Below are positions 46,888 to 55,340 of a stretch of DNA of 64,000 nucleotides, in pieces (within the stretch, counting starts at the first letter, position 1; the number at the start of each line of letters is the position of its first letter). The position numbers were made by a program, and so were the translations under genes. Below the pieces are notes generated by a model, which was given only the letters and a program-made list of their open reading frames with translations, searched no databases and was not told where the DNA came from. This stretch comes from CAXBID01 sp963815305 (GTDB lineage Bacteria > Bacteroidota > Bacteroidia > Flavobacteriales > Flavobacteriaceae), in the NCBI GenBank assembly GCA_963815305.1, contig CAWFFW010000002.1, positions 620,001 to 684,000 on the forward strand, given 5' to 3'.

Positions 46888-47396
46888 TTAATAAAACAAA
46901 AAACATATTGCTTATTGTTAGTTTTCTAATAGCCTTAATTTTGTGCTATCAATTGGCTATATCCAATACAATCAGCTTGAAAAAAGAATTTAACAGTTTA
47001 AATCGTCAAGAGGCTTTATTTAAAGACACCCCAAAGCAAGTGTCGCTATTAAAGCAAAAACAGAAGTATTATGATACTTTACTAAACAAGTATCAACTTA
47101 ATGGAAGCTCCATACAAAATAGTCTTTTAAAAACAATAAATACTTTTGCTGATTCTACAAACCTAAAATTGATTGGTTTTATAGAGCCACATATCATTAA
47201 TAAAAATGATTTAAAAATAAACACTTTCCAATTTACCCTAGAAGGAGGTTTCAATGCTATTTTAAAACTCATTAATAAACTAGAACAAAAAACCAAGTTT
47301 GGGGAAATTATTAATCTACATTTTGAAAAGAGAACGAATTATCGAACTGGGAAATCTTATTTGCAAGCACATGTTTTGCTGAAAAGTTTTGGTTGA
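46884..47396 (+). CDS. GspM/PilO-like inner-membrane protein
   Basis: A 170-residue bitopic protein with an N-terminal helix (ILLIVSFLIALILCYQLAIS), a coiled coil and a small periplasmic domain with the strand INTFQFTLEGGFNAILKLIN, similar to PilO/GspM ferredoxin-like domains. It completes the inner-membrane platform. It is the last gene of the rightward operon. Confidence 0.72.
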   Translation: MINKTKNILLIVSFLIALILCYQLAISNTISLKKEFNSLNRQEALFKDTPKQVSLLKQKQKYYDTLLNKYQLNGSSIQNSLLKTINTFADSTNLKLIGFIEPHIINKNDLKINTFQFTLEGGFNAILKLINKLEQKTKFGEIINLHFEKRTNYRTGKSYLQAHVLLKSFG

Positions 47397-47556
47397 TTTT
47401 AAATAAAGTATTTTTTAATTTAGAGATCAATAATACCAAAATATAATTCTAAACTAAGTCAAAAAGAATAACAAAATGCTGTACTCATGTAATACCCAAA
47501 CAAAAAAACTCCCCAAATTAAGAAGCTTTTTACCGTGAATATCCTATTCACAAAGT

Positions 47557-47638
47557 ACAAGTGGGAAGACTCGAACTCCCACACATTGCTGCATTAGATC
47601 CTAAGTCTAACATCTCTACCAATTCCAACAAGCTAGCA
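47557..47638 (-). tRNA. tRNA-Leu(TAG)-like gene, acceptor stem imperfect
   Basis: The anticodon arm TTAGA-CTTAGGA-TCTAA gives anticodon TAG, the D-arm has GGAATTGGTAGA, a long variable arm is present and the T-arm has GTTCGAGTC, all typical of tRNA-Leu. In the acceptor stem only four of seven pairs form (GCTAGCT against CACTTGT). It is therefore a degenerate or chimeric tRNA carried inside the island, between the secretion operon and the integrase. Confidence 0.6.
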
Positions 47639-47671
47639 TTTAAAAATTTTTAGATTTTTCTTGCCTAATCC

Positions 47672-48949
47672 CTAATGTAAATTAACATTAGCTATAGTTT
47701 TACCTACACTTTTGTTTATGTTATAGCTTAATATCTTCCTTAATGATTTCATATCAACACTCACTTTCTCTTCGATGACCCTAGCATAAACTTGTGTCGT
47801 TGACAATTTGGAATGCCCTAATAGTTTTGATACCGTTTCTATGGGTACACCATTAGAGAGAGTCACTGTGGTAGCAAAAGTATGCCTTGCAGAGTGAAAC
47901 GTGATATTCTTATTTATTTCAAATATTGCAGTTATTTCTTTTAAATAGATATTTGTTTTTTGGTTGCTAAACACAGGCAATAATTTCGCGTTGCCCTGAG
48001 CGTTATTATCATATTTTTTGATAATATCTAATGCTTTATCCAATAGTGGTATTTTAACGGGCTGTTCCGTTTTTTCTCGTTGGGTGAAAATCCAATAATC
48101 ACTATCAATACCTCTAACAATATTATGTAACGTTAAGGATTTAACATCCGTATACGAAAGTCCCGTATAACAGGAAAACACAAAAACATCCCTTGTCTTT
48201 CTATGGTACTCTGCTTTTAATTCACCTTGTTCAAATATCTGAAGTTCCGATTCTGACAAATAATCCCTTTGGTGTTTTGTGAATTTAAGCTTAAAACGTA
48301 CAAAAGGATCTTTTTCTATCCATTCCAATTGAAGTGCAAAATTCATCAGTTTCTTTAGGCGTTCCAAATGTTTCATAACGCCATTGTTGTTCAGTGGTTG
48401 CCGCTTGTTTATTGAAGGACCTTTTCGCAGGTATTGTTCAAAATCAATAATAAAGCTATAGGATAGTTGTTTTAAGTACATATCACTGGACTTGATCCTA
48501 GCCTTTAAAAACCGCTTTATATATCGCTCAGTAGTGTAATAATTCTTTAAGGTTCCGAACTTTAAGACAGTTTTCATGGTGGTGTTATGGTAATCCACCA
48601 AATCCAATAAAGTTTTTTCTTGTTCGTCCTCTCCTAAATACCTGGCCTTTATAGCTTGTGAGGTTATAAGCTTGAATTCAGAAAGTAATTGTTTTTGACA
48701 TGCCAAGAGTTCAGTGTATACCTGGTTTAAATAAGCATTCAAGGCTGGGGCATTTGGAGTTCTTGGTCTGGCTCTTTTCGTTTTGGAGTCCCAAGAGGTA
48801 ACCGATTGATAACGTTTTAAACTGATTTCTGCACGTTTTCCGTTGACCGTGATACGGGCATAAACGGGTGCACTACCATTCTTTTTTTTAGCTGTGTTCA
48901 ACCAAAAGTGGATACTAAAAGTCTTTGAAGTTTGCATGTACTCTCGCAT
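47672..48949 (-). CDS. int: Tyrosine integrase of the island
   Basis: A site-specific recombinase of the Bacteroidota type. From the chosen start (MREYMQTSKTF) it has an arm-binding domain (FSIHFWLNTAKKKNGSAPVY), a SAM-like core-binding domain and the catalytic domain with HSARHTFATT (His-x-x-Arg), LLGHSKLSTTQVYARV (His and nucleophile Tyr). In the first box, TGLSYTDVKSLT, Ser stands in place of the usual Arg, as known for IntDOT. The open frame extends to 49069, but that part would cover the arm-type sites and is probably not translated. Its target is the adjacent tRNA-Pro. Confidence 0.88.
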   Translation of the reverse strand: MREYMQTSKTFSIHFWLNTAKKKNGSAPVYARITVNGKRAEISLKRYQSVTSWDSKTKRARPRTPNAPALNAYLNQVYTELLACQKQLLSEFKLITSQAIKARYLGEDEQEKTLLDLVDYHNTTMKTVLKFGTLKNYYTTERYIKRFLKARIKSSDMYLKQLSYSFIIDFEQYLRKGPSINKRQPLNNNGVMKHLERLKKLMNFALQLEWIEKDPFVRFKLKFTKHQRDYLSESELQIFEQGELKAEYHRKTRDVFVFSCYTGLSYTDVKSLTLHNIVRGIDSDYWIFTQREKTEQPVKIPLLDKALDIIKKYDNNAQGNAKLLPVFSNQKTNIYLKEITAIFEINKNITFHSARHTFATTVTLSNGVPIETVSKLLGHSKLSTTQVYARVIEEKVSVDMKSLRKILSYNINKSVGKTIANVNLH

Positions 48950-49032
48950 TAAGTTAATATTCGATTTGTTTACAAAAGTCAAATCGTTGCGAAAGTCAAT
49001 TGGTATTGGACTACCAATGTAATGAAAAATTG

Positions 49033-49062
49033 GGTAACTTTTTAGGTAACCGAATAGGTAAC
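49033..49062 (+). other. Arm-type integrase binding repeats, right end
   Basis: Three GGTAAC units at 49033, 49045 and 49057, exactly 12 bp apart, upstream of the integrase gene; the last two lie in a 19-bp string repeated at the other end of the island (1391-1409). Confidence 0.65.
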
Positions 49063-49161
49063 CTGCCAATTGATATTAAAGCTAACCTTTTGGTTTCAAA
49101 AAATATGAAATTTGTTGATTTTCATATAATTAGCTGTATTTCGGAATCATTTGATACCTTA

Positions 49162-49240
<79 letters not shown>

Positions 49241-49310
49241 TATTCAATTTATTTACCAAAGAAAACAATTTTAGGGCGGTTATAAAAATATACGCTCCAC
49301 TTTTTCGCAT

Positions 49311-49341
49311 AAAAAAACCGAGGCTAAAAGCCTCAGTTTTT
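49311..49341 (-). terminator. Terminator (GAGGCT/AGCCTC hairpin)
   Basis: GAGGCT-AAA-AGCCTC flanked by A and T runs; ends the small lipoprotein gene on the minus strand and separates it from tRNA-Pro. Confidence 0.75.
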
Positions 49342-49363
49342 AATTTTAAAACTATATAGAATA

Positions 49364-49501
49364 TTAATCTACAGAATCCTCAATATCATCTGCAACATCT
49401 TCTACAGCATCTTCAACTTTATCTCCTGTTGTTTCTCTACAACTTGTAAAAACAGTAGATATCGTAAATAATACTAAAAATAATTTACCTAATTTTTTCA
49501 T
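49364..49501 (-). CDS. Small lipoprotein (45 aa)
   Basis: Minus-strand frame with ATG at 49501: MKKLGKLFLVLFTISTVFTS then the lipid-attachment Cys and an acidic mature part with the repeated pattern VEDAVEDVADDIEDSVD. A typical tiny acidic lipoprotein. It lies next to other small stress-related genes (DUF1328, PA2169, hemerythrin), all on the same strand. Confidence 0.7.
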   Translation of the reverse strand: MKKLGKLFLVLFTISTVFTSCRETTGDKVEDAVEDVADDIEDSVD

Positions 49502-49531
49502 GATTTTAATTTTTTATGGTTAGTGATTCAG

Positions 49532-49693
49532 TTACTTTTTTATAACACCTTTAAGTAAAGATAATACAAATAATACTAAGAAAATATAAAATAGAATTTT
49601 AGCAATTCCAGCAGCACCTCCTGCAATACCTCCAAATCCTAAGATTCCAGCTATAATAGCTATAACTATAAAAATAATGGTCCAACGTAACAT
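49532..49693 (-). CDS. DUF1328 small membrane protein
   Basis: Minus-strand frame with ATG at 49693: MLRWTIIFIVIAIIAGILGF, then GGIAGGAAGIAKILFYIF and LVLFVLSLLKGVIKK. This is the YtjA/DUF1328 pattern, two membrane helices around a glycine-rich turn. Function unknown; family members are often induced by envelope or general stress. Confidence 0.8.
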   Translation of the reverse strand: MLRWTIIFIVIAIIAGILGFGGIAGGAAGIAKILFYIFLVLFVLSLLKGVIKK

Positions 49694-49806
49694 ATTAATT
49701 TGGTTTTAATTGTTAAATAAAAACTTGACTATCAAATTTTTACATGATAAATATCGCTTAAAACAATAAGCTTAGTTAACTCGAACAACTAACATATTAA
49801 CTCAAA

Positions 49807-49845
49807 TAAAAAAGATCCTAGCCTTTATATTGCCAAGATCTTTTT
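49807..49845 (-). terminator. Terminator after the PA2169-family gene
   Basis: On the minus strand GATCTTGGC pairs with GCTAGGATC (with wobble) and is followed by TTTTTT. Confidence 0.6.
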
Positions 49846-49873
49846 CTTCAATAACCAACCAAGATTTAATTTA

Positions 49874-50335
49874 TTATATACTATTTAACTTAAATCTTCC
49901 AGAAGTTTTTATTCTTGATAAACCCATTTGAATTTTGCTTTTCTGAGAAGATAAAATTGATTTCGTGCTTGTTGGCAGACTTATTTCAGTTAAAACATTT
50001 TCGTATTCTTTAATAGCTGTTTTTTCGCCTTTGATAGCTTCTTCAAGCATCGACTCTTCGTCGTTAGCTGAAAATAATGCTTTTATATCCATCCACGATC
50101 TGTGAACTTTTCCTGATAAACTACCACCCTTATCAATGGATTGATTAAATGATTTAATTTCAGATTTCAACTCATGTCCAAAACTGTATCGTTCTTGAGA
50201 TTTCTGAGCGAAATAAGATTTTAAAGCAGGATTATCTACATTTTCGGCTGCTTTCTCAAAGCCTTTTTCAGCATCATAAGTTTTTTCTAATAGATCGTTT
50301 AATTTTTCTCCAACCTCTTTCGTATATGTTTTCAT
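49874..50335 (-). CDS. PA2169-family four-helix-bundle protein (DUF2383)
   Basis: A 153-residue helical protein with EKLNDLLEKTYDAEKGFEKA, the YFAQKSQERYSFGHELKSEI helix and the MLEEAIKGEKTAIKEYENVL helix, the ferritin-like layout of DUF2383. Its role is unclear; such proteins are associated with stress response. It lies 61 bp downstream of the hemerythrin gene in the same direction. Confidence 0.85.
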   Translation of the reverse strand: MKTYTKEVGEKLNDLLEKTYDAEKGFEKAAENVDNPALKSYFAQKSQERYSFGHELKSEIKSFNQSIDKGGSLSGKVHRSWMDIKALFSANDEESMLEEAIKGEKTAIKEYENVLTEISLPTSTKSILSSQKSKIQMGLSRIKTSGRFKLNSI

Positions 50336-50396
50336 ACTATTTTATTATATATTAACAGTTATTTGATTTAAGATGCCTACTGGTTTTACATCTTGA

Positions 50397-50831
50397 TTAT
50401 AAATTATCCTTCATATAACTCATATAATCCTTAGCCAAGGATGTTTTTTCGTTTACTGAGAAAACTTTTCCCGCTAATTGAAAAAAAGTATGCTCTTCAT
50501 CTTCTAAATGATGTTCTACCTTTTCTTTTAAATTTTTAGCAATTTTTAACCAAGCTGAAGAATCGTAGTTTGTGTTTTCTAACTGTTCAATAAGTTCATC
50601 AATTTCATGATGCTCCGCTATACCATGTCTCGCTTTCTCTTGCATCATATCATTACTAATTAAAGGCTTATAAAAATGACGCTCTTCACCATTAGCATGA
50701 ACTTCCAATTCTTTTTTTAATTCTTTAAATAGTGTATCACGTTTTTTGGAATCACCCACGGTAGTAATTATCTTTTCTAATAACTGACGTTGAGTATCGT
50801 GATCTTTTCTTATGGCTTCAAAAATATTCAT
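50397..50831 (-). CDS. Hemerythrin-domain protein
   Basis: A 144-residue protein with the HHE pattern: IRKDHDTQRQLLEKI, EVHANGEERHFYKPL, IAEHHEIDELIEQL and KVEHHLEDEEHTFFQ supply the His and Glu ligands of a diiron centre. Such proteins sense or store oxygen or protect iron-sulfur proteins. It is followed by the PA2169-family gene. Confidence 0.9.
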   Translation of the reverse strand: MNIFEAIRKDHDTQRQLLEKIITTVGDSKKRDTLFKELKKELEVHANGEERHFYKPLISNDMMQEKARHGIAEHHEIDELIEQLENTNYDSSAWLKIAKNLKEKVEHHLEDEEHTFFQLAGKVFSVNEKTSLAKDYMSYMKDNL

Positions 50832-50993
50832 TATATAAATTTTCTTATAATCAAATTTAGTTTAGATTAAGTAGAAATTTGCGCTCATACAAAAAAAATA
50901 ATAGCGCATTTAATATGTGAATTTTAATAAAATCAGCATATGTTATTTGGCTCATAATTAGCTGTATATTTACATCTTATTTAATTATAAATT

Positions 50994-51587
50994 ATGCTTA
51001 TTTGTATTCCAGATATTAGTGGTTTTACTAAATTTATGAGTGAAAGTGATTCTGGACTAAGCTCTAAAGTTATTCCGTCTTTATTAAATAAAATTATTTA
51101 TTCTAATGAAATTGGACTCAGAGTTTCTGAAATTGAGGGTGATGCCGTTTTATTTTACAAAACTGGCGAATTACCAACATTAAGTGCTTTAGTAAACCAA
51201 TGCGTGTTTTTTTACAAAGAATTTTACAGAGAGTTGAATTTGCTAAAAGAAAAACATAGTAATGAAGTTGGTAGTCATAAAATCCCTAAAACTCTGGGGT
51301 TAAAAATTATTCTTCATTTTGGTGATGATGTTAAAACTGTGCAAATAGGAAAACACATTAAACTAATGGGTGAAGATGTAATAATTGCCCATAAGCTTTT
51401 GAAAAATGAAGTAAAAAAAGATGAATATATATTACTTTCTGAAAACCTTTTAAAACAATATGATTTAAATGAACTAGATAATAATATATACTGGACAACG
51501 TTAAAAAAAGGTGAAAACATATATGAGCATCTAGGCGAGATTAATTATACGTATATAGATTTAGAGCCTTTAATAAATTCTAAATAA
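50994..51587 (+). CDS. DUF2652 protein (adenylyl-cyclase-like fold)
   Basis: A 197-residue protein starting with LICIPDISGFTKFMSESD and followed by EIEGDAVLFYKTG and LKIILHFGDDVKTVQIGKHI, LMGEDVIIAHKLLKN, the class III nucleotide-cyclase-like pattern of DUF2652. Catalytic metal Asp (PDISGFT) and the later GDAV are visible, but whether it is active is unknown. It lies 4 bp upstream of an AraC regulator gene, so the two are co-transcribed and probably act together. Confidence 0.85.
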   Translation: MLICIPDISGFTKFMSESDSGLSSKVIPSLLNKIIYSNEIGLRVSEIEGDAVLFYKTGELPTLSALVNQCVFFYKEFYRELNLLKEKHSNEVGSHKIPKTLGLKIILHFGDDVKTVQIGKHIKLMGEDVIIAHKLLKNEVKKDEYILLSENLLKQYDLNELDNNIYWTTLKKGENIYEHLGEINYTYIDLEPLINSK

Positions 51588-51591
51588 AATA

Positions 51592-52629
51592 ATGATAAAT
51601 GTTGAAATTTTAGCCGATAACTCTAAAGAAATTCTTGAACAAATTCAAGAAAAAATTGGCGGTGATATTGTTGAAGCGTGGAGTGAATGTACTCTTGTAG
51701 TTAATAATGATATGGCTGTTGGCAATATACGATTTATACCTTTTGATTGGGGTGTAAACGTTTTGGATTATAATATTCAGTTTTCTGATGATGTTGTTCT
51801 GAAAATTCATGCCTCAAATTTTAATCCTATTCGATTTATTTACACACTACAAGGGCATTTTACTAACCGCTTTGGGATCCATGATAAAGAAGAAAAAATA
51901 GATCAATTTCAGTCTTTAATATTCACTAATAGGACTGAAGGATTTAACTATATTTATTTTCCTAAAAATATAAAGTTAGAAATAAATGTGATTCAAATAA
52001 TCAGAAAAAACTTTTTAGAAAAAAGAACGACTAACGCATCTACTTTAAATAAAAAACTATACAGTGTTTTTGTAGATACTGATCATGATAACAGATTTAT
52101 TCATTATGGTCATTTAAATTTAAAAATGGCAGATAACGTAAAAAAACTTTGGGGTATTAAAACTAAAGGTATGTTGAGAGTTTTGAAGATTGAAGCTATT
52201 GTTTACGAGATATTATTTTCACATATTCAAGCTCATAATAAATTTCAACATGGTGTGCCATTGCCCACTTCTCTTATAAAAAGTGAATTAAAAATAATTA
52301 GAAAGATGGCTCAAAATATAGTTAAAACACCTTCAAAAGATTATTCATTACAAAAATTATCGACATCGTCAGGTTTATCGCAAGCTAAATTACAGGACGG
52401 ATTTAAATTTTTATACAATAGAACGGTTACAGAATATATTAGGCATATCAGATTAGAAGCTTCGCGAGAATTAATTAAAAAAACAGATTTGAATATATCT
52501 CAAGTTGTTTACTCTATTGGCTTTACTAGCAGAAGTTATTTTTCTAAAATTTTTAAACAAAAATATCAGATAACACCCAATGAATTTAAAAAGAGACTAG
52601 CGATTTCCTCAACAGTTAAGGCAAGTTAA
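51592..52629 (+). CDS. AraC-family transcriptional regulator
   Basis: A 345-residue protein. The C-terminal 100 residues hold two helix-turn-helix units: LQKLSTSSGLSQAKLQDGF and NISQVVYSIGFTSRSYFSKI ending in FKQKYQITPNEFKK. The N-terminal 200 residues are a likely ligand or signal domain with the PCH-type opening. It is the second gene of the DUF2652 operon and is followed by a strong terminator. Confidence 0.88.
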   Translation: MINVEILADNSKEILEQIQEKIGGDIVEAWSECTLVVNNDMAVGNIRFIPFDWGVNVLDYNIQFSDDVVLKIHASNFNPIRFIYTLQGHFTNRFGIHDKEEKIDQFQSLIFTNRTEGFNYIYFPKNIKLEINVIQIIRKNFLEKRTTNASTLNKKLYSVFVDTDHDNRFIHYGHLNLKMADNVKKLWGIKTKGMLRVLKIEAIVYEILFSHIQAHNKFQHGVPLPTSLIKSELKIIRKMAQNIVKTPSKDYSLQKLSTSSGLSQAKLQDGFKFLYNRTVTEYIRHIRLEASRELIKKTDLNISQVVYSIGFTSRSYFSKIFKQKYQITPNEFKKRLAISSTVKAS

Positions 52630-52640
52630 AAAAATATAAA

Positions 52641-52670
52641 AAAAACCGAATTTTAAATTCGGTTTTTTTT
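52641..52670. terminator. Bidirectional terminator
   Basis: AAAAA-CCGAATTT-TA-AAATTCGG-TTTTTTTT hairpin between the convergent AraC and thioredoxin reductase genes. Confidence 0.85.
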
Positions 52671-52672
52671 GT

Positions 52673-53653
52673 TTAGTTATACGTTGATGTTGAAACTTCA
52701 AAAGTGGAATCTTTTGCGGCTAAATAACGCTCTGCATCCAAAGCTGCCATACAACCTGTTCCAGCAGCTGTAACTGCTTGCCTGTAAACATGATCTGCTG
52801 CATCACCAGAAACAAAAACACCTTCAATATTTGTTTTTGATGTTCCTGGTACATTTATGATATAACCTGTTTCATCTAAATTTAAGAAGCCTTTAAAGAT
52901 ATCTGTATTAGGTTTATGCCCAATAGCTACAAAAAATCCTGTTGCCGGAATTTCATACTTTTCATTGGTTTGGTTATTAAAAACACGCACACCAGTAACT
53001 ACTTGTCCATCACCTAAAACCTCATCAGTTTCCGTATTAAACAAAATGACTATATTTTCAGTATTCTTAACTCTAGATGACATGATTTTTGATGCTCTAA
53101 ATTCATCTCTTCTAACCAACATGGTGACCTTTTTACATAGTTTAGACAAATAATGAGCCTCTTCGCAAGCTGAATCTCCAGCTCCAACAATAACCACTTC
53201 TTGATTTCTATAAAAAAAACCATCACAAACGGCACAGGCAGAAACACCACCGCCTAATTTTAAATATTTTTGTTCAGAATCTAATCCTAAATATTTAGCC
53301 GATGCACCTGTTGATATAATTACTGTATCACAATGAATTTCTTTTTCTTCGTTAACCCACACTTTATGTATATCACCTGAGAAATCAACTTTGGTAACCC
53401 AACCGTCACGAACATCTGTTTCAAAACGTTCTGCTTGTTTTTGTAATTCCATCATCATTTCTGGCCCAGTAATTCCGTCTGGATAACCTGGGAAATTCTC
53501 TACTTCATTAGTGGTAGTTAATTGACCACCTGGTTGTGTTCCTTGGTATAAAACAGGTTTCATATTGGCTCTAGCCGCATAAATGGCTGCAGTGTAACCA
53601 GCAGGTCCAGATCCTATTATTAAGCATTTTACTTTTTCAACTGTATCAGACAT
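52673..53653 (-). CDS. trxB: Thioredoxin-disulfide reductase
   Basis: A 326-residue flavoenzyme. FAD motif GSGPAGYTAAIYAARA, the redox pair in SACAVCDGFFYR, the NADPH motif GAGDSACEEAHYL and the C-terminal FAD motif GVFVSGDAADHVYRQAVTAA are all present. It transfers electrons from NADPH to thioredoxin in the cytoplasm. Single gene; the 437-bp region upstream is non-coding. Confidence 0.95.
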   Translation of the reverse strand: MSDTVEKVKCLIIGSGPAGYTAAIYAARANMKPVLYQGTQPGGQLTTTNEVENFPGYPDGITGPEMMMELQKQAERFETDVRDGWVTKVDFSGDIHKVWVNEEKEIHCDTVIISTGASAKYLGLDSEQKYLKLGGGVSACAVCDGFFYRNQEVVIVGAGDSACEEAHYLSKLCKKVTMLVRRDEFRASKIMSSRVKNTENIVILFNTETDEVLGDGQVVTGVRVFNNQTNEKYEIPATGFFVAIGHKPNTDIFKGFLNLDETGYIINVPGTSKTNIEGVFVSGDAADHVYRQAVTAAGTGCMAALDAERYLAAKDSTFEVSTSTYN

Positions 53654-54090
53654 AATTGCTATTAATTTTATATTGACAAAAGTAGAATTTTTGAATAAAA
53701 CCTTACCTATAAGTTATCAACAGTTTTTATAAGTTAATAATCTCTTCCTATCAAAATTAAATAAAGAATATAGTGTTTTGTAAATAAAAAACTTGAAACA
53801 TAAGCAATATTAAACAGGCTTCATTTTTATCTACAAATAAAATACATGCTTTATTTTTATAATTTAACCACTCGTTATTTAATTGTTGATTGTTCAAGAT
53901 GATCAGAAATTTATTTAACCTCTTACTAAAGATAAAGTTACAGAAACCAACGCATTTAAACTTGTTAATGAGCTAACAAAAGCCATTTGAGTTAATCATT
54001 ACATGATTAGAACTAATTGATTTCTAAACATAATATTATATTGAAATTCTGATTATAATAGATTAAAGTTATCATTCCAGAATCTTTTAT
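53654..54090. other. Intergenic region without genes
   Basis: AT-rich and without a supported coding frame, RNA or repeat. It must hold the promoters of trxB and the peroxiredoxin-like gene, but I cannot place them securely. Confidence 0.5.
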
Positions 54091-54630
54091 ATGATGATTA
54101 AAACTTTAGAAAAATTTGATATGATTATACCTAAAAATGAAGTTCCTGATTTAAAAATACCATTAACCAATGGAACGCATTGGGATTTAAAATCTCAAAA
54201 GAGCGAAACATTCACCTTAATAGTATTCTATAGGGGTTTACATTGTCCAAAATGTAAGAAACAGTTGGAAGAACTGACTAAAAAGTTGGATAATTTTGTA
54301 GAACGCGGTATAAATTTAATTGCTATAAGCTGCGATACCGAGGAACGTGCAAAAAAAACGGTAAAAGATTGGGAGATTTCAGAACTACCGATTGGTTTCG
54401 AATTGCCCGTGAATAAAGCTAGAGAATGGGGATTATACATTTCGGAAAAAATATCAGAAAAAGAACCAGATCAATTTTCAGAACCTGGGCTTTTTCTTAT
54501 TCGTCCAGATCATACTCTTTACTCTAGTTCTATACAATCGATGCCTTTTGCAAGACCTCACTGGGATGATTTATTAGACGCAATAGATTATATTGTGAAT
54601 AATGATTACCCAGCAAGAGGAAGTGCATAG
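54091..54630 (+). CDS. Peroxiredoxin-like family protein
   Basis: A 179-residue thioredoxin-fold protein of the AhpC/TSA type. FYRGLHCPKCKKQLEELT carries a CPKC pair at the peroxidatic position, followed by INLIAISCDTEERA and a C-terminal WDDLLDAIDYIV helix. It probably reduces peroxides or disulfides. It lies 31 bp before the ArsC-like gene. Confidence 0.88.
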   Translation: MMIKTLEKFDMIIPKNEVPDLKIPLTNGTHWDLKSQKSETFTLIVFYRGLHCPKCKKQLEELTKKLDNFVERGINLIAISCDTEERAKKTVKDWEISELPIGFELPVNKAREWGLYISEKISEKEPDQFSEPGLFLIRPDHTLYSSSIQSMPFARPHWDDLLDAIDYIVNNDYPARGSA

Positions 54631-54661
54631 TTTTAAACAAAAAAATAGTATTATAATAAAC

Positions 54662-55123
54662 ATGAAAAATATGTCCATATTAGCAAGAGATAAAAGGCAA
54701 TTAACCTATATATACAGCTCGAAATCCCACTTAGGAAAGCAGGTTTTGAGTTACGTTCAAGCCATTGATAAAAAAGTTAACTTCGTAGATATTTCTAAAG
54801 ATAAGTTAGGCGATACCATTTGGGTAGAGTTAGCCGAAAACCTAGAGCTAAAGCTAGGAGAAATTCTTACTATTCAAGATAATCAAAAAGATGATTTTGG
54901 AAATACCGAAGATTTTGACACGGATGATTGGCTTAAAATAATTAATAAAAACCCAGAGCTTTTACAAAAACCAATTGCAGTAAATATGGATAGCGTGATG
55001 CTTATTTCTAATCGTTCGGAAATATTAAAATTTTTTGGAGTTGACTCTGCTGGCTTAGAAAAAACTTATAGCGATGAAGATCCCACAATATCTAGCACAA
55101 CGAAAGATGAAGATTTTATTTAA
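54662..55123 (+). CDS. ArsC/Spx-like thioredoxin-fold protein without the catalytic Cys
   Basis: The open frame begins at 54602, but the ATG at 54662 (MKNMSILARDKRQLTYIYSS) fits the fold and avoids overlap with the upstream gene. KSHLGKQVLSYVQ, NFVDISKDKLGD, WLKIINKNPELLQKPIAVN follow the ArsC family layout. The Cys of the arsenate-reductase loop is replaced (IYSSKSHLG), so arsenate reduction is unlikely. Its acidic tail is SDEDPTISSTTKDEDF. Confidence 0.75.
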   Translation: MKNMSILARDKRQLTYIYSSKSHLGKQVLSYVQAIDKKVNFVDISKDKLGDTIWVELAENLELKLGEILTIQDNQKDDFGNTEDFDTDDWLKIINKNPELLQKPIAVNMDSVMLISNRSEILKFFGVDSAGLEKTYSDEDPTISSTTKDEDFI

Positions 55124-55340
55124 TTTTCGTTATTCTAGCCATTATTTAATAGGATAACATGACCTGCTATTTTATAAAACTAAAAAACTTGTTATAATCT
55201 AAATAGAGCATAATTTTAATTTATCGTATTACACGATGTATTTTAGTGCTGAATGGGTAATATATAAAATTAAAAAAAGCCTTTTAGATTTTTAGGTTAC
55301 TATAGACGGCATATTAATTCCTTAAATTAAGAATGAATTG

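Noticed and set aside
10000..47000. CRISPR array or diversity-generating retroelement to explain tip variation
   Set aside because: No regularly spaced repeats, no reverse transcriptase and no template/variable repeat pair were seen; variation is by cassette duplication.
48950..49069. N-terminal extension of the integrase frame
   Set aside because: The 40 extra residues lack the family pattern and overlap the arm-type repeats; the arm-binding domain begins after the ATG at 48949.
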